A stretch of 64,000 nt of DNA, taken from an uncultured Clostridium sp. Lineage in GTDB: Bacteria; Bacillota; Clostridia; Lachnospirales; Lachnospiraceae. Shown piece by piece: positions 16,676 through 25,521 of the stretch. Location of the stretch: the NCBI GenBank assembly GCA_900543885.1, contig UQTA01000007.1, forward strand, positions 20,033 to 84,032. The letters are read 5' to 3'. Below the pieces are notes generated by a model. That model was given only the letters and a program-made list of their open reading frames with translations. It did not search any database and was not told where the DNA came from. Each line of letters begins with the position of its first letter. Position 1 is the first letter of the stretch. The position numbers and the translations under genes are program-made.

Positions 16676-16732
16676 CCATTTTTTTATAAAAAAGGAAAAT
16701 TTTTTTCAAATTACAGAGATTCCTTGGTGATT

Positions 16733-18871
16733 TTACTCATTACTGCTTTCAATCGGCTGGAAAATACGAGCTGCCACCGGATCTTTTGCATCCTGGCATT
16801 CTTTTGCCATCTGAATTGCTTCTTCGCAAAACTGATCCTGAGAATTGACAAGTACTTTTCCACGCTTATCTACTTTCTCATAGCTTCCATCCGTTTTCAG
16901 GATATGCGCCTTTACATTATCTTCCAGTTCCACCCTTAAAATATGGATGACCTTTTCCTTTAATTTATCATCTTCCACAGGGAAAAGGATCTCCACACGG
17001 CGGTCTAAATTTCGCGGCATCCAGTCTGCACTGCCCATATAAACTTCCGGACTTCCGTCATTGAAGAAATAGAAGATACGGCTGTGCTCCAGGAAATTTC
17101 CAACAATAGAACGTACAGAAATATTTTCGCTTAAACCAGCTACGCCTGCTTTCAGACAGCAGATACCTCTGACGATCAGTTCAATCTTCACTCCTGCACA
17201 GGAAGCATCATACAGAGCGGAAATGATCTCTTTGTCGCAAAGAGAATTCATTTTTGCCATAATATGAGCTTCTCTTCCTTCTCTTGCATGCTCTGTCTCC
17301 CGGTTGATCATGCGCAGGAAACGATGACGCAGCCACAGCGGCGCTACAGACAGTTTATTCCATGCTCTTGGCTCAGAATAACCGGAAAGCATGTTGAATA
17401 CAGCAGTGGCATCTTCTCCGATCTGGGGATCACAGGTTAAAATACCACAGTCCGTATACAATTTTGCTGTGGAATCATTGTAGTTTCCTGTTCCCAGATG
17501 TACATAACGCCTGATACCGTCTTCTTCCATACGAACGACCAGTGTGATCTTACTGTGGGTCTTTAAGCCGACCAGACCATAAATAACGTGGCAGCCTGCT
17601 TTCTCCAGCATCTTCGCCCAGTTGATATTATTTTCCTCATCAAAACGGGCTTTCAGTTCTACCAGAACCGATACCTGTTTGCCATTATCAGCTGCCTCTG
17701 CCAACGCTGCAATGATAGGTGAATTGCCGCTGACGCGATATAAAGTCTGCTTGATCGCCAGTACTTCCGGATCTCTTGCTGCACTGCGGACAAAATTGAC
17801 CACAGGATCAAAGCTCTGGTATGGGTGATGAAGCAGAATATCTCCTTTTCGGATATTGGTAAAGATATCATCCTCGTTCATCAGTTCCGGTACAGGCTGA
17901 GGAGTATATTTCGGTGTCTTTAAATGTGAAAAGCCGTCCAGACCATACATTTTCATTAAAAAAGTCAGATCTAATGGCCCTGATATCTGGAAAATATCTT
18001 CGCTGCTGATGGAAAGTTCTTTCTTTAATATCTTTAACAGCTGCTTATCTACATTGGATTCAATCTCCAGACGGATAGCTTCGCCCCACTGGCGCTTTTT
18101 TAACTGCTTTTGGATCTCCTCCAGCAGGTCTACCGCCTCTTCTTCATCCAGTGAAAAGTCTGCATTTCGCATGATACGGAAAGGATGAGAAGCTACGATA
18201 TCGTAGTTTAAAAACAGAGACTGCATATTCCTCTCAATGATCTCCTCTAACAGGATGACCACTCTCTGTGTCTCTCCGTCTTCCATTGTTTCTTCCGGCA
18301 GTTCCACAATACGCGGTATTACAGAAGGAACCTGCACCATAGCAAATTCCAGTTCCGCATCTTCTTCATTTTTCTTCTTTAAAAGAGCCGCAATATTCAA
18401 TGTTTTGTTGCGGATCAGAGGAAACGGTCTTGATGAGTCAAATGCCATTGGCGTAAGAACAGGATATACATTTTTGCGGAAATATTCATCTGCAAAAGCA
18501 GCCTCATCTTTGGTCAGGTCTTCGTGTTCCATTACAATGCGCAGACCATTCTGCTTTAAAGCAGGAACCAGGGAACGATTGTAAGTAGAATACTGCAGGT
18601 CCACCAGCTGATGGGTCTTTTCGCTGATCTTATCCAGCTGCTCTTTTGCAGTCATCCCTGCAATGTCTTTCTTGGAATATTTTGCATGGACCATATCTTT
18701 TAAAGAAGCTACGCGGACCATGTAAAACTCATCCAGATTGGAGGCAGTAATACTTAAAAATTTCAAACGTTCAAACAGCGGAATGCTTTTATCTCGCGCC
18801 TCACTTAATACCCGGTAGTTAAATTCGATCCAGCTTAGTTCACGATTTACATAATCATTCTTCTCAGCCAT
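16733..18871 (-). CDS. ppk: Polyphosphate kinase 1
   Basis: Enzyme of 712 residues, normal length for Ppk1, which reversibly polymerises the gamma phosphate of ATP into polyphosphate. The N-domain opens with NRELSWIEFNYRVLSEA and ASNLDEFYMVRVASLKD, both family hallmarks. The phospholipase-D-like halves hold the phospho-acceptor His in LKTHSKITLVVR (about residue 440) and the second His in LEHSRIFYFFNDG (about 594), with YMGSADWMPRNLDRR near the end. Its start is 1 bp from the Ppx/GppA stop, so the two genes are co-transcribed and the pair sets polyphosphate or ppGpp levels. AGAGGAGA precedes the ATG. Confidence 0.97.
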   Translation of the reverse strand: MAEKNDYVNRELSWIEFNYRVLSEARDKSIPLFERLKFLSITASNLDEFYMVRVASLKDMVHAKYSKKDIAGMTAKEQLDKISEKTHQLVDLQYSTYNRSLVPALKQNGLRIVMEHEDLTKDEAAFADEYFRKNVYPVLTPMAFDSSRPFPLIRNKTLNIAALLKKKNEEDAELEFAMVQVPSVIPRIVELPEETMEDGETQRVVILLEEIIERNMQSLFLNYDIVASHPFRIMRNADFSLDEEEAVDLLEEIQKQLKKRQWGEAIRLEIESNVDKQLLKILKKELSISSEDIFQISGPLDLTFLMKMYGLDGFSHLKTPKYTPQPVPELMNEDDIFTNIRKGDILLHHPYQSFDPVVNFVRSAARDPEVLAIKQTLYRVSGNSPIIAALAEAADNGKQVSVLVELKARFDEENNINWAKMLEKAGCHVIYGLVGLKTHSKITLVVRMEEDGIRRYVHLGTGNYNDSTAKLYTDCGILTCDPQIGEDATAVFNMLSGYSEPRAWNKLSVAPLWLRHRFLRMINRETEHAREGREAHIMAKMNSLCDKEIISALYDASCAGVKIELIVRGICCLKAGVAGLSENISVRSIVGNFLEHSRIFYFFNDGSPEVYMGSADWMPRNLDRRVEILFPVEDDKLKEKVIHILRVELEDNVKAHILKTDGSYEKVDKRGKVLVNSQDQFCEEAIQMAKECQDAKDPVAARIFQPIESSNE

Positions 18872-18872
18872 T

Positions 18873-20435
18873 TTACACTCTCCTCTTCTGCTTCAAAACA
18901 GGACGTATTCCAAATATTTCCTCAAAAAATGCCGCTTTCTGCTCAAAAGAAGCACTCTCTAAGGCAAGGTCACCCTGATAGCCTGTAGTGACTACCAGAT
19001 GGCCATCTCTCACTGCCATACGGCAATCAATAAGCTTTGACTTATGAGTCTTATCCATAGAATTAGCCAGGCGCAGGATCGCCGTCAGCTTTGCGATCAG
19101 GATGGTAATGGCTGTCCGGTCAGATACTCCCGCCAGATCCTGTCCTGCCTCCGTCTCCAACTGCATCATATCGTAATCAAAATCACGGATATTATATCGG
19201 ACTACATTTGCAATGATCTCACGTTCCAAATGGCTTAAACCTATGATCTCTGTAGACATGATCAGGGCATAGCCGCATTCGTTGGAATTTTTCATGCTGA
19301 TGAACTTTCCGCAGGCATGAAGCGTAACTGCCATCTGAAGAAGCAGACGCTCGCGGTCTCCCAGTCCATGGAACCGCTTCGTACTGTCGAAGATATTCAT
19401 GGCATACTGCTCTAACACCTGGTTATGGCTGGCATGGCATTTATATTTTTTCGCCATGTTTCTGGCTGCCGCCAGAATATCATTTTCAAAATTGTGCTCA
19501 AAACGGATCATCTTTTTATCACTGGCATATTCTGCCGCAATACCGTCGCACATGCTGGTGCCTGGGATCCAGAACATTTCCGCTCCGGTTATATCCAGGA
19601 TTCTTGTATACACAGCTGCAGCCGGAAGAAGAAGAGCTGCATATTCACTGTTTACACCAAAACTTTCTTCGATCTGGTCAATGGTCATCTGGGAAAGCTT
19701 ATCGTAAAAAGCATGCATAGCACCTGCATCTACCCGATTTTCACCGTCTTTTATACCAAGACGGCGCATTAAATATAAAATATTATCACCGATACCGATC
19801 AGATTGGTGATCTGACGGTCTTTTAAATACATTTTCCGAAAAGTGATCAGCTCATTGTCCACGATCTCCTCAATATGAAGTCTGTGGACGTCTACACTGG
19901 CCGGGATCTTTGCCAGCTGACTGCGAAGACGAAGGCTTCCCAAAGGCAGGTTCTGTGTCACCACCAGGGAATCTTTATCAAAGAGGGAGATCTGGGCACT
20001 GCCAAAACCTACATCTACAATCGCCGTACCTTTCTGTATGATCTGATTAAACTCACCTGCTTTGGATGCAACTGCCTTATAACTGATAAAGCGCTGCTCG
20101 GAGTTGCTGATAATGTGTACCTCCAGTCCGGTACGCACCCGTATCTGGTCCAGGATGATGCGGCTGTTTTTTGCTTCACGCATGGCAGTGGTAGCATAGG
20201 CACGGTAATCCTTTACCCGGTACAGCTTCATTGTTTCCGTAAATTTTTCCAGGATCCGGCACAATTCATCTGCCAGACCATAACTTATCTTTCCTTCACT
20301 GAAAGTATCGCTTCCTAAAGCGATCATATGACGGACATGATCAATGCTTCTGATCCCTTTGTCTGAGATCTCATAGATTCCCAGTTCCAGGGCAAAAGAA
20401 CCTACATCGATTGCCGCAAACATTCTGACTGCCAC
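18873..20435 (-). CDS. Ppx/GppA-family phosphatase with HD-like C-terminal domain
   Basis: Protein of 520 residues, in the long Ppx/GppA class: actin-like ATPase-fold halves followed by a helical HD-type domain. Motifs are AAIDVGSFALELGIYE at the start, TTAMREAKNS, IVDVGFGSAQISLFD (second phosphate-binding loop; here GFGS replaces the common GGGS) and, in the C-terminal part, VTLHACGKFISMKN. Members degrade polyphosphate or pppGpp from the end; the operon with ppk points to exopolyphosphatase. Start codon is GTG with AAGGAGG 6 nt upstream. The altered glycine loop could change activity or mark a regulatory member. Confidence 0.88.
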   Translation of the reverse strand: MAVRMFAAIDVGSFALELGIYEISDKGIRSIDHVRHMIALGSDTFSEGKISYGLADELCRILEKFTETMKLYRVKDYRAYATTAMREAKNSRIILDQIRVRTGLEVHIISNSEQRFISYKAVASKAGEFNQIIQKGTAIVDVGFGSAQISLFDKDSLVVTQNLPLGSLRLRSQLAKIPASVDVHRLHIEEIVDNELITFRKMYLKDRQITNLIGIGDNILYLMRRLGIKDGENRVDAGAMHAFYDKLSQMTIDQIEESFGVNSEYAALLLPAAAVYTRILDITGAEMFWIPGTSMCDGIAAEYASDKKMIRFEHNFENDILAAARNMAKKYKCHASHNQVLEQYAMNIFDSTKRFHGLGDRERLLLQMAVTLHACGKFISMKNSNECGYALIMSTEIIGLSHLEREIIANVVRYNIRDFDYDMMQLETEAGQDLAGVSDRTAITILIAKLTAILRLANSMDKTHKSKLIDCRMAVRDGHLVVTTGYQGDLALESASFEQKAAFFEEIFGIRPVLKQKRRV

Positions 20436-20511
20436 TGTTTTCCTCCTTAATAAAATACACTGCTGTCAAGGGATATCTGATCCCTCCGCAGGAACTTTCT
20501 TAATCTGGCCA

Positions 20512-20552
20512 GGGGCTGCTGCAAAATGTAAGTCGTATTTTGCAGCAGCCCC
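20512..20552. other. Perfect 16-bp stem-loop between DUF815 and ppx genes
   Basis: GGGGCTGCTGCAAAAT and its exact complement enclose 9 nt. Neither strand has a T-run after it, so it is not a clear intrinsic terminator, though its position beyond the ATPase stop fits a 3-prime-end or RNA-stabilising role. Confidence 0.5.
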
Positions 20553-20637
20553 ATCATGTATGTAATGTATTTTACCTTTTTTATTTATATCTTACACCAT
20601 ATAGGGGTAAAGGTTTTGTAAATTTCTGGTAAATTAA

Positions 20638-21906
20638 TTATTTTCTTCCCAACAGATGTGTAATAAACTGGGAAGCAGTACGTCCGGACAGACCGCCGTG
20701 ACTTAACTCCCACTTATTTGCTTCTAATAACAGCTCATCTTCCGGCATATCCAGCTGATATTTCTCTGCCAAAGCCTTTACAATGCCCTGGAACTGGAAC
20801 TTGTCCGGAGAACCATAATAAATAGTCACACCAAAACGGGCTGCAAGAGAAAGCTTCTCCTGAACGGTATCATTATTGTGCAGATCATCATCTAATTCTC
20901 TCTTATCTGAGAACTTCTCACGGATCAGATGACGGCGGTTGGAAGTTGCATAGATCAGCACATTTTTCGGACGTTTTCCAAGTCCGCCCTCTAAGATCGC
21001 CTTCAGGTATTTATATTCCAGCTCATATTCCTCAAAAGAAAGATCATCCATGTAGATGATGAACTTGTAATTGCGGTCTTTCACCTGCTCTAACACATCA
21101 GAAAGTGCCTTAAACTGATGCTTGTACACTTCAATCATACGCAGTCCCTGACCATAATATTCATTCAGGATAGCCTTGACACTGGAAGATTTTCCGGTAC
21201 CTGCATCACCAAACAAAAGCACATTGTTTGCTTCTTTTCCGCTGATAAATGCTTCCGTATTTTCGATCAGTTTCTGCTTCTGAGCCTCATATCCTACAAT
21301 ATCTTTAAAATAAACATGTTCTACATTGATGATCGGGTCAATGATAAACTGATGCTCGTCCTCTTTCTCAATAATACGGAATGCCTTGTTTAAGCCAAAT
21401 TTTCCTACACCGTATTCTCCATAAAACGCTGCCATATGGCTCTGGAATTCCACTTCATCTGCAGACTGTTCAAGAAGCACTGCCAGACTTACGATACGAT
21501 CTCTGATGCGGCGGTTGAACACACGGCTTTCCTGATTAGAAGGACGGTAATCTGCCAGCTCCTTCCACATAGATGCAGGCTGTAAGGTCTCAATATCAAA
21601 ATCAAATAATGCCTTAAAAATGCGGTAATCACTTCTTGCCAGCACATCCAGTGTGCCGCCTGCGTTTCCACGGATCTCACAGGTAGTCGTATAGGCATTT
21701 TCATTGTCTGCCAGACAAAGAGCTAAAAAGCAGTGCCATAAGTTGCCCTCAAAACCATACTCTACCGCCAGCTCTACCAGCTGTCCTGCACAGACAAAGG
21801 CATCTGCCTTTTTCTCACTGTTTCCAAGTCCCATCAGACCTGCCATATCTTCAAAAAGTTCTTCATATTTTAAATTTCTGTAGATTACAAGTTCACTGAT
21901 ATTCAT
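20638..21906 (-). CDS. DUF815 AAA+ family ATPase
   Basis: Protein of 422 residues. The N-terminal half is helical and specific to the family; the C-terminal half is an AAA+ domain with Walker A GDAGTGKSSSVKAI (about 229-242), Walker B FIIYMDDLSFEE, and an arginine-rich sensor part (YATSNRRHLIREKFSD). Length and layout match DUF815 (PF05673) proteins, which are widespread in Clostridia and Proteobacteria and have no firmly known role. AGAGGATC precedes the ATG. It lies in a run of same-strand housekeeping genes between pheA and ppx, but with gaps that suggest its own unit. Confidence 0.85.
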   Translation of the reverse strand: MNISELVIYRNLKYEELFEDMAGLMGLGNSEKKADAFVCAGQLVELAVEYGFEGNLWHCFLALCLADNENAYTTTCEIRGNAGGTLDVLARSDYRIFKALFDFDIETLQPASMWKELADYRPSNQESRVFNRRIRDRIVSLAVLLEQSADEVEFQSHMAAFYGEYGVGKFGLNKAFRIIEKEDEHQFIIDPIINVEHVYFKDIVGYEAQKQKLIENTEAFISGKEANNVLLFGDAGTGKSSSVKAILNEYYGQGLRMIEVYKHQFKALSDVLEQVKDRNYKFIIYMDDLSFEEYELEYKYLKAILEGGLGKRPKNVLIYATSNRRHLIREKFSDKRELDDDLHNNDTVQEKLSLAARFGVTIYYGSPDKFQFQGIVKALAEKYQLDMPEDELLLEANKWELSHGGLSGRTASQFITHLLGRK

Positions 21907-21972
21907 TTCTTGATCCTCTTTTTGTGTTTTGTTAAATCTATTTACTCTTGATCCTGCTGGAAGACTTTTTTA

Positions 21973-23127
21973 TTATTTCTCTGTCTGAGCCTCATAGTTT
22001 CCCAGGATGCGCAGTGTGGCTGCCTCTTCTGCAATGCCCTTTAATGCATTCTGAACTGCCGAATCGCTTAAATTTCCTTCCACATCCACGAAGAAACGAT
22101 ATTCCCAGCTTCTTCCCGGAATCGGTCTGGACTCGATCATCAGCATATTGAGATTATTGTAGATCAGATTTCCAAGCATATTGTAAAGGGTGCCGCTTTT
22201 GTGCGCACATTCAAAACAGAGGCTGATCTTATTTGCGCCCTCCTGGTAAACAGGATTTTTCGCAAGGATAATAAAACGTGTCACGTTATTTTTATTATAA
22301 TTAATAGCTGGCTCCAGAACCTTCAGGCCATACAGCTTTCCTGCGATCTCGCTGGCTACTGCAGCCTGTGTCACATCACCGTCTTCTAATACTTTCTTGG
22401 CGGAAACAGCGGTATTTTCCAGACTCACCTGGCGCCACTGCCTGTGGCTGTTTAAATACTGGGAACACTGCATCAGTGCCTGAGGATGGGAATAAACCTG
22501 GCGTATATCTTCTAAGGCTGCATTTGGCAGTCCTAAAAGGGCGTGAGTTACAGGAAGCTCTGTCTCGCCTACTATGTATACATTATGCTTTACCAGCAGG
22601 TCATAATTGTCGCTGACCGCTCCGGCGGAAGAATTTTCAATAGGCAGAACTGCAAAATCCGCTCTTCCTTCTTCTACTTCTACCATGGCATCTTCCATGG
22701 ATTTTACATGGTAAACATCTGCGTCCTGACCGAAGTACTGAAGGGCTGCTCCATGTCCATAGGAACCTTCCACACCCTGATAAGCAATGCGGGCACCTTC
22801 TTTTTTCAGGGAATCCACCTTGGTAAAACCTGTTTCCAGAACCTGTCCATGACGGATGAGAAGACCATACTGCAGCTTACGGCTGATGGTCATGATCTGG
22901 GAAAATAATTCGTATACACCTTTTTTATTAAAGTCAGTATCTGCCATCGCTGTAACAGCTTCTAATTTCTGGCGTTCTCTCTCCCCGTCATATACTTTCT
23001 TTCCTGTCTGTATCTTAAACTCAGCCACATCAGAACATAAAGCCATTCTCTTTTCAAACAGCTCAACTAACTGGGTGTCGATCTCATCTAACTTGTTCCG
23101 TATCTCTTTCAAATCCAGATTTTCCAT
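21973..23127 (-). CDS. pheA: Bifunctional chorismate mutase/prephenate dehydratase
   Basis: P-protein of 384 residues that turns chorismate into prephenate and then phenylpyruvate, the committed route to phenylalanine. The N-terminal AroQ chorismate mutase helices (LKEIRNKLDEIDTQLVELFE, with conserved R and K residues) span about 1-90. The dehydratase domain runs from RIAYQGVEGSYGHGAALQYF through LPIENSSAGAVSDNYDLL and ends in VTRFIILAK, the TRF motif required for activity. The C-terminal ACT domain contains MIESRPIPGRSW, the ESRP phenylalanine-binding motif, so feedback inhibition is expected. No T-box or attenuator leader was seen upstream. Good GAGGAT site. Confidence 0.97.
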   Translation of the reverse strand: MENLDLKEIRNKLDEIDTQLVELFEKRMALCSDVAEFKIQTGKKVYDGERERQKLEAVTAMADTDFNKKGVYELFSQIMTISRKLQYGLLIRHGQVLETGFTKVDSLKKEGARIAYQGVEGSYGHGAALQYFGQDADVYHVKSMEDAMVEVEEGRADFAVLPIENSSAGAVSDNYDLLVKHNVYIVGETELPVTHALLGLPNAALEDIRQVYSHPQALMQCSQYLNSHRQWRQVSLENTAVSAKKVLEDGDVTQAAVASEIAGKLYGLKVLEPAINYNKNNVTRFIILAKNPVYQEGANKISLCFECAHKSGTLYNMLGNLIYNNLNMLMIESRPIPGRSWEYRFFVDVEGNLSDSAVQNALKGIAEEAATLRILGNYEAQTEK

Positions 23128-23148
23128 TTTTCATCCTCATTTATGTAC

Positions 23149-23898
23149 TTATTTTCCTGCTCTTTCTTCCATCTGTCTGCGCACCATATTACTGATGATC
23201 TCTCTGGTATATGCACCTGGGAATTTCTTTTTATCCGGCGGAAGTTCTTTTAAATAAATAGGTTCTCCGTATTCGATGATCACATGGCTCTTGCGGATCC
23301 ATGGCATGTGACGTTCAAACACATCATCTGTTCCGGTAATCGCTACCGGTACCACCGGGCAGCCGCTTTTTTCTGCAATTTTTAAGCTTCCTTCGTGAAA
23401 TTCCATCAGGTCTGCCGGATCTTCGCTTTTGTTTCTGGTCCCTTCCGGGAAGATCCACATGGAAATGCCGCCTTTTACCTTCTCAATTCCGGTAAGAATG
23501 GTTTTTAAACCTTCTTTTATGTTGGAACGGTCTAAAAACAGGCAGTTCATACGCTCCATCCACTGATTAAGCAGCGGGATTCCTATCATTTCCTTTTTAG
23601 CAATAAAACCGGTAGGTGCAGGAACCGTTGTATAACCCATTACAATATCAAAATAGCTTCTGTGGTTTCCTACATACAGCACAGCACGGTCTTTCGGGAT
23701 ATTTTCCAGGCCCCGGACCTCACAGGTGATGCCCGCCAGGTTTCTGACGATCCCCAGTATCCAGCGTACCATATTCAGGCTTTTTATAGCAGCAGCTTTT
23801 GCATCCTTCTTTTCCTGAGACTTTAAATAGAAAAGTACAGGAATGGATAAGATCAGATACAGCACCACTGCCAGCACCACTAAAATCAAACGTATCAT
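23149..23898 (-). CDS. plsC: 1-acyl-sn-glycerol-3-phosphate acyltransferase
   Basis: Membrane acyltransferase of 249 residues making phosphatidic acid. It has an N-terminal helix (LILVVLAVVLYLILSIPVLF), the catalytic NHRSYFD (HX4D) box, GFIAKKEMIGIPLLN, and the glycerophosphate-binding FPEGTRNKSED. These are the standard PlsC blocks in order. The gene ends 21 bp before pheA, and GGGGAGAAG lies before its ATG, so the two may share a transcript, though the pathways are unrelated. Confidence 0.93.
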   Translation of the reverse strand: MIRLILVVLAVVLYLILSIPVLFYLKSQEKKDAKAAAIKSLNMVRWILGIVRNLAGITCEVRGLENIPKDRAVLYVGNHRSYFDIVMGYTTVPAPTGFIAKKEMIGIPLLNQWMERMNCLFLDRSNIKEGLKTILTGIEKVKGGISMWIFPEGTRNKSEDPADLMEFHEGSLKIAEKSGCPVVPVAITGTDDVFERHMPWIRKSHVIIEYGEPIYLKELPPDKKKFPGAYTREIISNMVRRQMEERAGK

Positions 23899-23981
23899 AT
23901 TCTTCTCCCCTTTGTCAGTATCAAATGATGTTGGTATCCATTATATAAAATTACAGGCCTAAATACAAGCAAAAATCCTAT

Positions 23982-24491
23982 TCACTCACGGGTACAAACA
24001 GCCTCAAAAATCAGCCCGGTGATAAACCACAGCGGAATAAATGCCAATCGGATCACGCCACCTATATGATCCGGCCACTGGGAATAGTCCCATGGGCAGA
24101 TCCCTCCGTCTTTCAGAAAGGTTCCTGCAAGGTATTCTCCTGTATAAATAAGCACCATATAGATCAGTCCATGGCGAAATTTTAAGACTGCCGGGGACAG
24201 TTTATCCTTATTGGCTTTTTCAGATCCTGCAGACTCATCCAGCCACCAGTCACACCACTTTGCAATCCTGGGCAGCAGCGCTCCTGCTCCATAAATAGGA
24301 AACATGATAACCGATGTGGTTCCCATAAGTTTCGGATCCCCGCGCATCCCCGCTTCCACAGATGTAAAAAGGATCTCCAGACACCAGCCGGCCATGCCGC
24401 AGCGCAGGAAATCCCTTAATGCCAGACCTGCCATTTTTCTTGTACGGCTATACAGATTTACTGCAGCCGGATCCATCACACTTTTTTTCAT
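23982..24491 (-). CDS. CmpB-like putative ABC permease membrane protein
   Basis: Protein of 169 residues with about four hydrophobic segments: ALRDFLRCGMAGWCLEILF, SVIMFPIYGAGALLPRI, LIYMVLIYTGEYLAGTFL and GVIRLAFIPLWFITGLIFE. The GGICPWDYSQWPDHIGGVIR stretch and the closing W-F-x-x-G-L-x-F-E are typical of the PF06541 family, annotated as putative ABC transporter permease although no ATPase partner is nearby. The ribosome-binding site is weak. Function is effectively unknown. Confidence 0.65.
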   Translation of the reverse strand: MKKSVMDPAAVNLYSRTRKMAGLALRDFLRCGMAGWCLEILFTSVEAGMRGDPKLMGTTSVIMFPIYGAGALLPRIAKWCDWWLDESAGSEKANKDKLSPAVLKFRHGLIYMVLIYTGEYLAGTFLKDGGICPWDYSQWPDHIGGVIRLAFIPLWFITGLIFEAVCTRE

Positions 24492-24526
24492 GGCAATAGT
24501 CTGTCCTGTTTTTAATTAATTATTCG

Positions 24527-24678
24527 TTACAGTTCAGCCTTGCATCTTCTTGCCCGCTTACAGCGGACAAGAAGCTTTGGGCGTCTGCCTTATGAAGATT
24601 TAGCGCCAAAAGCACTTATGAAAACAAGTTTTCAACGTACTTTTGACCCTAAATCTTCGCAAGGCTGAACTGTAGCAA
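24527..24678. repeat. Large nested inverted-repeat element
   Basis: Outer arms TTACAGTTCAGCCTTGC and GCAAGGCTGAACTGTAG are about 115 bp apart and enclose inner pairs (GAAGATTTAG/CTAAATCTTC; CTTCTTG/CAAGAAG). A related end (TTACAATTCAGCTTTGCATC) occurs near 4195 after the surface operon terminator, so it is probably a dispersed element that here lies between the permease-like gene and the pilins. No coding sequence is visible within. Confidence 0.55.
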
Positions 24679-25131
24679 TTATTCATACTCCTCTACTTTT
24701 CGGGTGCCGTCTGCTTCTACCGTCAGGCGGACTTTTACCCATTTATCCTGATAGATCAGTTTTTCTAACTGGCCGGTTTTAACATCTGCATCTACAGATA
24801 CCAATAGCGCGCCCTTTTTGCCTGCAGACATATATTCAGCCAGTTCATTTCCTGGATCACCCAGATCCAGGTTCATTAATTTATGAAGATCTCCAATGGT
24901 AAGTTTCCCTTCTTCTCTCTGCTCATCCAGATATTGCTGTACTGCATCTGCCGTGATCTGGGCATCTGTGTAAGCTGCCATTCTTCTGGCACTTTTAATA
25001 TAACCTAAAGCAGAAGGGACAGCCACTGCCATAAGAACGGAGAGAATACCCAACACTGCGATCAGTTCGATCAAGGTAAAACCTTTCCTGGTCTCATTTG
25101 TATTTTGAATCCCGACTGTATTATTTTCCAT
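24679..25131 (-). CDS. Type IV prepilin, second of the pair
   Basis: Prepilin of 150 residues. The short leader ends in TRKGFTLIEL; cleavage is expected between Gly and Phe, with the conserved Glu at mature position 5, followed by the hydrophobic helix (AVLGILSVLMAVAVPSALGY). The C-terminal globular part is acidic and lacks cysteines. The leader is unusually long before the cleavage site, but no other start exists; the ribosome-binding site is weak, so translation may be coupled to the preceding pilin, which ends 2 bp earlier. Probably a pilus subunit exported and assembled by the adjacent PilB. Confidence 0.9.
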   Translation of the reverse strand: MENNTVGIQNTNETRKGFTLIELIAVLGILSVLMAVAVPSALGYIKSARRMAAYTDAQITADAVQQYLDEQREEGKLTIGDLHKLMNLDLGDPGNELAEYMSAGKKGALLVSVDADVKTGQLEKLIYQDKWVKVRLTVEADGTRKVEEYE

Positions 25132-25133
25132 AT

Positions 25134-25490
25134 TTATTTACCATCCGATATCATGCGGCCTTCACCTGTCTTACCGGAATACTCCGCCTTATAAGTCTTC
25201 TTTCCGATCTCACCTTCCCAGGTAGCAATATCCTTATCCGCATCATAGTTATAACTTTCTGTTTCCTTTTCCGTCAGAATACCTGCATCCAGCATTTCCT
25301 GCTGTGCTTTTCCCTGTACATAGTTGGACCTGGCATTAGAGATGGCTACCTGCTTTGCAGAACGCTCCTGAAGGTGACTGTAGGAAGGTACTGCGATCGC
25401 CATAAGAATACCCATGATAGCGATCACGCAGATCAGCTCTACTAATGTAAATCCTTCTTTTTTCCTGTATTTTCCTCTTTTGTCTTTCAT
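25134..25490 (-). CDS. Type IV prepilin, first of the pair (likely major pilin)
   Basis: Prepilin of 118 residues with leader MKDKRGKYRKKEG cut before FTLVELICVIAIMGILMAI. Glu5 and the hydrophobic assembly helix are intact. The short globular part is charged and cysteine-free. It follows pilB after 31 bp, with GGGAGGAAG before the ATG, the strongest site in this pilin pair, which fits the major subunit. The small size is usual for Gram-positive type IV pilins in Clostridia. Confidence 0.9.
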   Translation of the reverse strand: MKDKRGKYRKKEGFTLVELICVIAIMGILMAIAVPSYSHLQERSAKQVAISNARSNYVQGKAQQEMLDAGILTEKETESYNYDADKDIATWEGEIGKKTYKAEYSGKTGEGRMISDGK

Positions 25491-25521
25491 ACGCTTCCTC
25501 CCATTTATTTAATTACAACAT

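Noticed and set aside
20512..20552. Intrinsic terminator between DUF815 and ppx
   Set aside because: Perfect stem but no T-run on either strand, so it is recorded only as a stem-loop.
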